Source: Rhodospirillales bacterium (GTDB lineage Bacteria; Pseudomonadota; Alphaproteobacteria; Rhodospirillales; Casp-alpha2). Taken from it: a stretch of DNA of 64,000 bases. The stretch is from positions 1-64,000 of the forward strand of contig JABMNT010000194.1 in the NCBI GenBank assembly GCA_013203595.1, read 5' to 3'. The position numbers were made by a program, and so were the translations under genes. Under the pieces are notes generated by a model. The model worked only from the letters and a program-made list of their open reading frames with translations. It made no database searches and was not told where the DNA came from. Shown here piece by piece: positions 56,624 through 64,000 of this stretch (positions are counted from its first letter, which is position 1; the number at the start of each line of letters is the position of its first letter).

Positions 56624-57535
56624 TCAGTCAAAAACAGCGGCGATCTGTTCTGCATCACCCCCCTCTTTGGCAATGCGTAACTCATGATAAATGACGGTTA
56701 TAAGCACACCGTAAAATGCCCAGATCGCTGCTTTTATAAAATAGCCGACGAGCATTCCAACACCTGAAATTTCTGTGAGCAGGCCAGCCCCCCCTGCCAT
56801 ATCAATGAAAACTCCCCCGATGGCGACGCTGCCATTCGAGATTATTCCGTCAATGACCGAGAATAAAAAAATTGCTCCAAACACAGGCCATCGGAAGCCC
56901 CGGGTCAGATATGAACTGCGGGCAAGACTTTTCAGAATACCCTGCCGCTCAACAGTGGCGGCCGGCACGGCTACCATATAAATAGTCGTTATTATCAATC
57001 CGGGAACGACTAACAAAACGAAACCAATCATCGCCAGGATATAGGTGATCAAAGAAATTCCAATAACCGGAAAAACCATCGGTAATCCCCGCCGGACAAT
57101 CGTGCCAAAGGAAACAGTGCGCCCGCACAGGTACTGATAGGTGCCAAAAGCCAGCGCCGCCGCAATCAGATCACCCAGTATTAATTCGGCGTATTCAATT
57201 CCCAGGACCATGATGTTGACGCTGTTTTCGGCGAACCCGGATAAAATCTTCTCTTTCAGAAGCACTGCAAAAATCAGTGTCGGCATGAGAATCACAGCCG
57301 AAATAAACACGAAGGGCAAAAAATTCTGCGTATAGACAATGAACGATTTCGAAAAGACTTTGCCGATCCGGAACTCTGCGTGGCGGGCCGTTGTATCGGG
57401 TATACGCACACCGCCTGCCGGCATGATCGGGGGGGCCGGATCTGCCGTCAATCCACTGACGGCAGTCTCCGGCTCGCCGGTCATTGCCCGGTCATATCGT
57501 TTTCCTGGCTCTTCCACCAAATCATTGGCCGCCAT
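56624..57535 (-). CDS. Polytopic membrane protein, paralogue A
   Basis: About 303 residues from the ATG at 57535, four bases after the upstream gene's stop; 57484 is another candidate and fits the paralogue's length better. A low-complexity N-terminus precedes EFRIGKVFSKSF and six transmembrane helices, ending YHELRIAKEGGDAEQIAAVFD. It resembles the membrane domain of glycerophosphoryl diester phosphodiesterases (weak). It is a tandem paralogue of the broken gene upstream, and convergent with the RDD gene. Confidence 0.8.
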   Translation of the reverse strand: MAANDLVEEPGKRYDRAMTGEPETAVSGLTADPAPPIMPAGGVRIPDTTARHAEFRIGKVFSKSFIVYTQNFLPFVFISAVILMPTLIFAVLLKEKILSGFAENSVNIMVLGIEYAELILGDLIAAALAFGTYQYLCGRTVSFGTIVRRGLPMVFPVIGISLITYILAMIGFVLLVVPGLIITTIYMVAVPAATVERQGILKSLARSSYLTRGFRWPVFGAIFLFSVIDGIISNGSVAIGGVFIDMAGGAGLLTEISGVGMLVGYFIKAAIWAFYGVLITVIYHELRIAKEGGDAEQIAAVFD

Positions 57536-57539
57536 CAAA

Positions 57540-58405
57540 TCAATCGAAGACGGCGGCGATTTGTGCCGCATCGCCACCCTCTTTGGCTATCCGCAGTTCA
57601 TTGTAAACAACGGCATAAAGGACCGCATATAAGGCGGCGGAAATTGCCTGAATAACAAAGACAGCAATCGCAACATAGGTTTGCAGTTCTGCAATTAAAG
57701 CGATGTCCCCGGTGGCGGAAAACTTATTCCGAGCACCGTCGTGAAGGCCAGCAACACCAGCACATTGATAAGGAACATGACGACAAAAGCGCCGAAAACG
57801 CGCCACCGCGACCCCTTTGTCAGCGCGGCGCTGCGCGACAGACTTGCCAACACGCCCTTTCGCTCGACAACCGCAGCGGGGACCGCAACCATGTACATGG
57901 TCATGACAATAAAGCCCGGGATAATTAAGAGAATGAATCCCAAAATACCAGCAAGCATTTGAACGATCGCAACACCGATAACCGGCAGGACCATTGGCAA
58001 TCCACGCCGCAGGATCTCTCCTATTGATGCGGGCCGTCCGCGCAAATCCTGATAAGTCCCGAAAACCAGGGCCGCCGACAGAAGCAGGCCCAGGAAAAAG
58101 CCGAGAACCTCAATGCCTCCCGACATGATAGACAGGTCTTGCTCAGAATAACCGGAAAAGGCTCCGGACCCCTGCAGCAGGGCATAAATAAGTTTTGGCG
58201 ATATAATAATTAAAGCGAGGGTGATGAACGGAATAAAATTACGAAACAAGACAGAAAAGGATTGCGAAATAACCCGGCCAATCCGAAATTCCCCCATTGG
58301 CGGGCTCGCATCCGGCTGGGTCGGATTTGCAACCGGTGCCGCCGCTGTGCCAGCGGCGTTACCCGCGCCCGGATTTAATGACATATTTTCCACAGATTCA
58401 CTCAT
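57540..58405 (-). pseudogene. Polytopic membrane protein, paralogue B, with -1 frameshift
   Basis: Two frames together make one protein of about 288 residues. Frame 1 (58405 to 57695) covers MSESVENMSLNPG to GISF and five helices, then meets a stop; frame 2 continues as SATGDIALIAELQTYVAIAV to NELRIAKEGGDAAQIAAVFD, matching the end of paralogue A. The join is at AGTTTTCC near 57717: a one-base loss in a T-run, a sequencing error, or a -1 slip on UUU. Start ATG has GAGGGGG upstream. Protein B may be full-length if frameshifting occurs. Confidence 0.75.
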
Positions 58406-58627
58406 GACGATCCCCCTCAGTCTGTTTTGATTTTGCAGTGACCCACCCCAATTGTATTTTGTGCGCCGCCTTTAAGGCTTTGAGTCACAGTATCCATTTC
58501 ATACGACCATGGGAAGAGTATTCGAAGGTTAAGTTCGAAAAGAGAGAATTCCCGACGTCTCCTGCGGAGGCGGCTTGGGTAAAAAGAACCCCCTCTCGGC
58601 ACCCGGTGTTAACAGCTGCCGACACCC

Positions 58628-59632
58628 CTAGAGATACGGGTTGACCACCGGTAGCGGAGCCGCGTCATGAACCAGACCGGCGGTCTGCAGGTCCTGCCAG
58701 AAGGCGGCGGGGATGGTCTCGCGGGCCCAGTTCAGGATCCCCGCAAACTCGTCGGCCGAACGCGAACCGGGAATCACGCTGGAGACCAGGGGATGGGCCA
58801 GGGGAAACTGCAGGGCGGCGGCCGGCAGGGAAACCCCGTGCCGGGCGGCCACGGCCTTCAGCTTGCCGACCCGCGAGACGATATCCACAGGCGCCTTTGC
58901 ATAGTTCCACATTTCCCGGCCGACCAGCACACCGGAATTAAACGGACCACCGCAGATGATGCTGGTGCCGGCCGCCTGGCAGGCGGGAAACAGGTCGTCC
59001 AGCGGCGTCTGCTCAAGCAATGTGTAGCGGCCCGCCAGCAGGAACACATCCCATTGACCGATCTCCAGAGCGCGCAGGCAGATTTCATTTTCGTTGACGC
59101 CGAGACCAATGGCACGGACCTGGCCGGAGTCCTTAAGCGCCGCGAGGGCCCGGTAGCCGCTGGCCCGCAGGTCTTCAAAATGCCGGGCATTTTCCGCCGC
59201 GCCATGCTGGAACGCGCCAATATCATGGACCAGCAGGATATCAATGCGATCCAGGCCGAGGCGCTGCTGGCTGTCGGCAAAAGATTTCATGACCCCGTCA
59301 TAGGTATAGTCATAAACCGGATGAAACGGCAGCGGGTCGATCATGCCGTGAGCCATGGGATCGTCCACCGCGCCCGGCGCCAGCAACCGGCCGACCTTGG
59401 TTGAAATCACGTAATCGGTGCCACGCACCGCGTCGCCGATGACCCGTTCGGACCGGCCGAAACCATAAAACGGCGCGGTATCCACATAGCGGATGCCGGC
59501 CCCGAAGGCGGTTCGCAGGGCGGCCAGGGCGTCAGCGGCCCCCAGCTCGGCGAAATTACCGCCAAACGGGGCCCCGCCGACACCCAGCACATCGACCGCA
59601 ACCTGTGTCTGACCTATTTTCCGCTTTTGCAT
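58628..59632 (-). CDS. Aldo/keto reductase
   Basis: About 334 residues from the ATG at 59632 (MQKRKIGQ), with GGGGGA upstream. A TIM-barrel AKR with Asp and Tyr in YVDTAPFYGFGRSERV, Lys in VISTKVGRLL and the NADPH-binding VIPGSRSADEF near the C-terminus. It is related to D-threo-aldose 1-dehydrogenase/pyridoxal reductase types. It lies 74 bp downstream of the sugar ABC importer on the same strand and may use the imported sugar (inference). Confidence 0.9.
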   Translation of the reverse strand: MQKRKIGQTQVAVDVLGVGGAPFGGNFAELGAADALAALRTAFGAGIRYVDTAPFYGFGRSERVIGDAVRGTDYVISTKVGRLLAPGAVDDPMAHGMIDPLPFHPVYDYTYDGVMKSFADSQQRLGLDRIDILLVHDIGAFQHGAAENARHFEDLRASGYRALAALKDSGQVRAIGLGVNENEICLRALEIGQWDVFLLAGRYTLLEQTPLDDLFPACQAAGTSIICGGPFNSGVLVGREMWNYAKAPVDIVSRVGKLKAVAARHGVSLPAAALQFPLAHPLVSSVIPGSRSADEFAGILNWARETIPAAFWQDLQTAGLVHDAAPLPVVNPYL

Positions 59633-59705
59633 TTTTCCCCCGCTCTGCAGCCCTGTGCCCGTCCGCGCCGCGCACCATCTGCCGCCGCTGTCGCTAGTAA
59701 GTGAT

Positions 59706-60806
59706 TTAAACCATAACCACGGCGCAATTGCGCAACCGTGTCCCGGAGCCCGTATTGAACAGATAACCGTGTTCGGCGGCGAACCGGACACCGACCTGAC
59801 TGCCGATATCCGTCTCAAAATCCTTCGGCATTTTGATCACGAAATAGGTCTCATCCAGCTCGATGGTGACCAGGGTCTGCTCGCCGGTCATCTCGGCGGC
59901 GTAGACGATGGCATCAAACAGGCCCTGCCCGGCGTCAACAACTTCCGCGTCTTCCGGGCGAAAGCCCAGGGTGGTTTTGCCATTGTCAGCAACACCGGTG
60001 ACCGCAAGATCAATGCCGGCACCCTGAAACCGGCTGTTCTCAATTTCCCCCTGGATGAAATTCATGGGCGGTGAGCCCATGAAACCGGCGACAAACAGGT
60101 TGGCCGGATCATTATAGACTTCGCGCGGCGTTCCCAGCTGCTGCAAAGCACCGTCATTGATGATGGCGACCCGATGGGCCAGGGTCATCGCCTCGATCTG
60201 GTCGTGGGTCACGTACAGGGTTGTCACCCCCAGCGCGTGCTGCATATGTTTGAGCTCGGCCCGCATGAAACCGCGCAGCTGGGCGTCAAGATTGGACAGC
60301 GGCTCATCCATCAGAAAGACCGCCGGCCGGCGAATGATCGCCCTGGCCAGGGCGACCCGCTGGCGCTGGCCGCCCGACAACTGGCGCGGATAGCGCTCAA
60401 GCAGGGTCTCGAGATGGACCTGCTGGGCGGCTTCGCGCACCGCCTGTTCACGCTCAGTGACGCCGATACCGCGCATCTTCAGGGGAAACCCGATATTCTC
60501 GGCAACAGTCTTGTGCGGATACAGGGCATAGGACTGAAACACCATGGCCACGTCGCGGTATTTCGGCGGCATCGTCGTCACGTCCGTATCGCCGAGCGTG
60601 ATGGAGCCCGACTGCACCTCTTCGAGACCGGCAACCATGCGCAGGGCCGTGGTTTTGCCGCAGCCGGACGGGCCAAGCAGAACCAGAAACTCGCCCGGAA
60701 GCACATCCAGATTGAGGTCCTTGACCACGTGTACGGAGCCGTAGGATTTATTGAGATCCTTGATGACAAGACCCTTGGCCGTTGATACCGTTTTCGTATT
60801 GCTCAC
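59706..60806 (-). CDS. Sugar ABC transporter ATPase (MalK/UgpC type)
   Basis: A 366-residue ATPase. Walker A GPSGCGKT is at residues 45-52, signature [15 protein letters not shown], Walker B VFLMDEPLSNLD; the C-terminal TOBE domain (about 240-366) marks the MalK/UgpC group. Its ATG overlaps the stop of the upstream permease gene by 4 bases. Confidence 0.93.
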   Translation of the reverse strand: MSNTKTVSTAKGLVIKDLNKSYGSVHVVKDLNLDVLPGEFLVLLGPSGCGKTTALRMVAGLEEVQSGSITLGDTDVTTMPPKYRDVAMVFQSYALYPHKTVAENIGFPLKMRGIGVTEREQAVREAAQQVHLETLLERYPRQLSGGQRQRVALARAIIRRPAVFLMDEPLSNLDAQLRGFMRAELKHMQHALGVTTLYVTHDQIEAMTLAHRVAIINDGALQQLGTPREVYNDPANLFVAGFMGSPPMNFIQGEIENSRFQGAGIDLAVTGVADNGKTTLGFRPEDAEVVDAGQGLFDAIVYAAEMTGEQTLVTIELDETYFVIKMPKDFETDIGSQVGVRFAAEHGYLFNTGSGTRLRNCAVVMV

Positions 60807-61876
60807 CCTTTTACCGCCCCCAGCAGAACACCTTTAGAAATAAAACGTTGAAGAACAATGGCCATGGCGACCACCGGAATAATCATGACAATGATGACGA
60901 CCGACATGCTCCACCATAAAATACCGCGCTCGCCGGCGTTCATGGCGGCCACCAGAATGGGCATGGTCTGCGCATTCGACGTTGATATGAACAGCGCCAG
61001 CAAATATTCGTTCCAGGCCAGAATCATGACCAGCAGGGTGGTCGCCGCCAGTCCCGGCCTGGCCATGGGCAGCACGATCTCCCAGAACGTGGTGAACCGG
61101 GTGGCTCCGTCCAACTGCGCGCTCTCCTCCAGATCCTTGGGGATCGAGACAAAAAAATCATACATCAGCCAGACCACGATCGGCAGGTTGACCACCGTAT
61201 AGGTCAGGATCAGCGCGATATGGGTATCGAGCAGATGCAGTTGCTGGAACATCATATAGATGGGCACCACAACCACCACCGGCGGCAGGATCCGCTGGGA
61301 AATCATCCAGAACAGAATATCCCCATTGCCCACCGAGCGGGTAAACCGCCGCGACAATCCACGCGCCATCAGAGCAAAAATCGCCAGCGCCACGGCCACC
61401 GCGATCTTCCAGTCAATGCCATAGCTGCCGACGGCAATGCTGGCAAGAATCATGCTCACCACGAACAGCGCGATGGTCCCGAACTTCGGCTTGTATTCGA
61501 TCCGGGCCAGGGCATAGGCGGCCATTGAGCCGATCATGCTGCACAGCAGGGTCGACGCCAGGGCGATGATGATGGAATTCATATAGGCCGTTAAGGTGTC
61601 TTCATAATCAACAACGAAGAGCTCCTTCCAGGCATGCAGACTCGGCGTGAAATCGATCCACGGCAGGAAATAGGGCCCGCCGTTGACATCGGCAATGTCC
61701 TTGAACGATGTGATCAATACCCAGTAGATGGGAAACAGCACAAACAAGGTCCAGATGACCAGGGCTGAATAGACCAGAATTTGCGTGCCGACGGGCATTT
61801 TGCCAATGACCTGGGGTTCGAACAGACGCGCATAGAGGCTCTGGTTGGCCTGATAGTCGGGCGATGATTTGGTCAT
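60803..61876 (-). CDS. Sugar ABC transporter permease (MalG type)
   Basis: A 357-residue permease, longer than the usual 280. After helix 1 (about 31-55), two extra helices (about 135-175, VVSMILASIAVGSYGID and AVAVALAIFALMARG) are inserted. The EAA loop is EESAQLDGATRFTTFWEIVLP, which contacts the ATPase. Overlaps the MalF-type gene by 4 bases. Confidence 0.9.
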   Translation of the reverse strand: MTKSSPDYQANQSLYARLFEPQVIGKMPVGTQILVYSALVIWTLFVLFPIYWVLITSFKDIADVNGGPYFLPWIDFTPSLHAWKELFVVDYEDTLTAYMNSIIIALASTLLCSMIGSMAAYALARIEYKPKFGTIALFVVSMILASIAVGSYGIDWKIAVAVALAIFALMARGLSRRFTRSVGNGDILFWMISQRILPPVVVVVPIYMMFQQLHLLDTHIALILTYTVVNLPIVVWLMYDFFVSIPKDLEESAQLDGATRFTTFWEIVLPMARPGLAATTLLVMILAWNEYLLALFISTSNAQTMPILVAAMNAGERGILWWSMSVVIIVMIIPVVAMAIVLQRFISKGVLLGAVKG

Positions 61877-63048
61877 GTCTGCCTCACCCGCTGCAATACG
61901 ATGATGTTAAAGAAGGAAACGCAAACCACCACCGTCACGAACAGCAGCAGATAGGAAATGGCGGCCGACTGGCCAAGGTCCAGGGAGCGCCAGGCAAACA
62001 GCGAATGCAGGGACATGGACTCGGTGGCAATGCCGGGCCCGCCCGAAGTCATGATATTGGGCAGATCGACGATCTTGAAGGCCTCGATCATGCGGATCAG
62101 CATCACCGTAACGGCGACCGGCAGAATTTGCGGCCAGGTGATTTCAAGGAATATTTGCCGTTGGCTGGCGCCATCGACTTCCGCCGCCTCGACAAAGTCG
62201 CGCGGTATGTTTTCGCAGGCCGCCAGCAGAATGACAAAGATGAACGGGATCCACTGCCAGCTGTCGCCGATGATAATGAAGGACCGGGCCGCCCAGGCAC
62301 TGGTCGACCAGGCGAAATCGCCCAGCCCGACCCATTGCCAGACGATGGAAAAAGGCCCCTTCGTGGTATCGGCCAGCATACGGAAGGCATAGCCAATGCC
62401 AATGGGCGTGACCATCAGCGGAATAAAGAACACCACCCGGAAAAAATTGCGGCCACGGATTTGCTGTGAACAGAGCAGGGCCAGACCCAGGCCGATGATA
62501 AACTGAATGCTGCAACCGACGAATACATAGAATAATGTGGTGCCAAGGGTGCCAAAATTATTGCCGCTCAACAGCGTGGTCGCGGCCAGGGCGACAATGG
62601 CAAAGGCCAGATTGGCGGTAATCAAGCGGCCGATAAATCCGAGCCACCAGAACTGGCTGCGCACATAGCGGTATAACCACCAGACCAGGACCAGGGCAGC
62701 CAGCACCATAACCACCCAGCCGAGCAGGCTGATCTCTCTGAAGGTGCCGAGAAAATGAAACTGTTCGGAACCGAAAAGCTGTTTTTCAAAATTTTTCGTA
62801 CCCACAAAGCTCACCTTGTAACCACCGGCGCGCAGGCGGATCCGCGATACGGACATGACCAGAGAGGCGACCAGCGGAAAGATCGAGAAGATCAGGATCA
62901 TGACCACAGCAGGCATGATAAAGAAGGTGCCGGCGCGGCGATCTATCCATTCGCTCAGTCTCGCCCGGTGGCTTGTCGGGGCCGCGAGGCCGGCCGGAGC
63001 ATCTGGCTCCGGCCGGGTTACGGGTGCCCCACTGTTTTGTGGAGTCAT
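61873..63048 (-). CDS. Sugar ABC transporter permease (MalF type)
   Basis: A 391-residue permease. Helix 1 (about 40-62) is followed by an outer loop and two extra helices (about 110-130 and 140-162) not found in minimal MalF-type proteins. The EAA loop is EAAEVDGASQRQIFLEITWP. It probably forms a heterodimer with the MalG-type subunit. Twelve bases separate it from the binding protein gene. Confidence 0.9.
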   Translation of the reverse strand: MTPQNSGAPVTRPEPDAPAGLAAPTSHRARLSEWIDRRAGTFFIMPAVVMILIFSIFPLVASLVMSVSRIRLRAGGYKVSFVGTKNFEKQLFGSEQFHFLGTFREISLLGWVVMVLAALVLVWWLYRYVRSQFWWLGFIGRLITANLAFAIVALAATTLLSGNNFGTLGTTLFYVFVGCSIQFIIGLGLALLCSQQIRGRNFFRVVFFIPLMVTPIGIGYAFRMLADTTKGPFSIVWQWVGLGDFAWSTSAWAARSFIIIGDSWQWIPFIFVILLAACENIPRDFVEAAEVDGASQRQIFLEITWPQILPVAVTVMLIRMIEAFKIVDLPNIMTSGGPGIATESMSLHSLFAWRSLDLGQSAAISYLLLFVTVVVCVSFFNIIVLQRVRQT

Positions 63049-63059
63049 TGTTTTCGATC

Positions 63060-64000
63060 TTAGTTGGTGATGCCCAAAGACAGCTTGTACAGCGTGCTTT
63101 GGCGTTTACGATCGAACTCCTCGGTGATTTCTTCCCACCCGGCTTCGATGTTGGCAGCGGCTTCTTCAGCGCTGATTTCACCGGCCAGGAAGCGGGCCAG
63201 TTCCCGGTCAAGAACCACACCCGTGTACTGCTGGGCACCCGGAATGCGGATGTCAGAAGCCATGTTCGGGTTGTTCAGGCTGGCCTTGATGGCGCCCAGA
63301 TAGTTCTCGGCGGCATCTTTCGTGAAGCCGGCCTTGATCCAGGGCTCGACGTTATCCAACTGCGAGTTGCGGTAGGGGTTGTAGCCGGTCCAGCCCATGG
63401 TGACGTCGACGTTCGACTGCGCCGCCTGGTTCATGTAGGACAGGAACTCATAGGCCGCCTGTTTGGTTTTCGCATCGGCCTTGGCATTGATCGCACCGGA
63501 CCATCCACCAAAGGCGGCAAACGGTGCGTAGTTGATGCCGTCGACGGCATGGGGACAGGTGGTGGCGTCACATTGCACCAGTTCGCCCGTCGCCGGGTCA
63601 AGAACTTCGCTGGAGCCCGGCATGATGATCGCGCCCATTTTGTTCTTGATCGCTTCGCCACCCTTGTCCAGGGACAAAGGACCGATATCACCCCAGTCGA
63701 GGGCCAGCGCACAACGACCCGTTGTCACCAGGGCACGGGTATCACCAATGTCCTGGTTAAGCTCGTCCTTGGGACCATAGATGCCGGTCGCCTTGTAAAC
63801 TTTCAGGGCCTTGATGAAGGCTGCGTTATTTACCTTCGGCTTCATGGTTTGCGGATCAAAGAAAATCCCTTCGCCGGTACCCTTGGACTGAATAAAGGCC
63901 GAGGCGACGGACAGAATGGCGAAGTAGGATTGCGCGTTGCGCTTTTTGAACATGCAGGAGCCATAATCGGGGGTTCCGTCACCGTTCAGATCCTTGCCAT
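63060..64000 (-). CDS. ABC transporter substrate-binding protein, partial (N-terminus off window)
   Basis: The last about 313 residues of a family 1 extracellular solute-binding protein. The visible start reads GKDLNGDGTPDYGSC, an EF-hand-like Ca-binding loop, then the body with CALALDWGDIGPLSL, NYAPFAAFGGWSGAINAKAD and ends KLSLGITN. It binds the substrate of the ABC importer in the periplasm; sugar or polyol by context. Start and signal peptide lie beyond the right edge. Confidence 0.88.
   Translation of the reverse strand, partial: GKDLNGDGTPDYGSCMFKKRNAQSYFAILSVASAFIQSKGTGEGIFFDPQTMKPKVNNAAFIKALKVYKATGIYGPKDELNQDIGDTRALVTTGRCALALDWGDIGPLSLDKGGEAIKNKMGAIIMPGSSEVLDPATGELVQCDATTCPHAVDGINYAPFAAFGGWSGAINAKADAKTKQAAYEFLSYMNQAAQSNVDVTMGWTGYNPYRNSQLDNVEPWIKAGFTKDAAENYLGAIKASLNNPNMASDIRIPGAQQYTGVVLDRELARFLAGEISAEEAAANIEAGWEEITEEFDRKRQSTLYKLSLGITN

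Overview
The window is typical chromosomal DNA of a free-living alphaproteobacterium, probably from a marine or soil Rhodospirillales-like lineage. The case rests on gene content: a GcvA-like LysR regulator, a DUF1127 protein, an IalB-family protein, a HlyU-family protein, the Rhizobium etli type of asparaginase, acetoacetyl-CoA synthetase, and two CtrA-type TTAA-N7-TTAA boxes in promoter regions. There are about 64 protein genes, densely packed on both strands. I found no rRNA, tRNA, CRISPR array, phage or transposase gene. Genus cannot be told from the sequence alone.

Layout. 1-10.9 kb is a segment bounded by two inverted copies of a ~141-bp MITE-like element with 21-bp terminal inverted repeats and TA target duplications. 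It holds a DMT exporter, DinB, DUF1127, LysR, acetoacetyl-CoA synthetase, an HSD10-like SDR, pterin dehydratase plus a lone receiver, and a four-gene catabolic operon (Gfo/Idh/MocA, VOC, a DctP-like protein without a signal peptide, Ldh2-type dehydrogenase). 10.9-25 kb holds a quinone reductase, an RNA methyltransferase and a GT-C-like membrane protein, a large hybrid histidine kinase, asparaginase, IalB, RlmN, a D-amino-acid PLP enzyme, ArgG, two exported unknowns and an AAA/DUF4143 ATPase. 25-36 kb holds a DMT transporter, FrnE-like DsbA, a Sir2-UDG pair divergent from an LMW-PTP/fructosamine-kinase/HAD/2-hydroxyacid-dehydrogenase operon, HlyU, an Fe-S CCG protein, TerB, ThpR and FIST. 36-45 kb holds the TesA/YbbA/YbbP cluster, Bax-inhibitor protein, three SDR or epimerase genes, a 2-hydroxyacid reductase and a J-domain protein. 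An 800-bp gene-free stretch (45.5-46.3 kb) carries a CtrA box and an orphan terminator.

46.3-50.1 kb holds a diguanylate cyclase with a C-terminal membrane anchor, an OYE-family reductase and a glycerophosphodiester phosphodiesterase. 50.4-58.4 kb is a MoxR-centred locus (DUF4129, DUF4350, MoxR, DUF58, SpoIIM, RDD) facing two tandem paralogous membrane proteins, one of which needs a -1 frameshift. 58.6-64 kb is an aldo/keto reductase downstream of a complete sugar-type ABC importer (ATPase, two permeases, and a binding protein cut by the window end).

The most notable items are the MITE pair that supplies the stop codons of its flanking genes, the signal-less DctP-like protein inside a sugar-acid-type operon, the lysine-repair-like cluster (deacylase, ketoamine kinase, LMW phosphatase), the MoxR/DUF58/SpoIIM/RDD locus with its frameshifted partner, and the gene-free region with a candidate small RNA.
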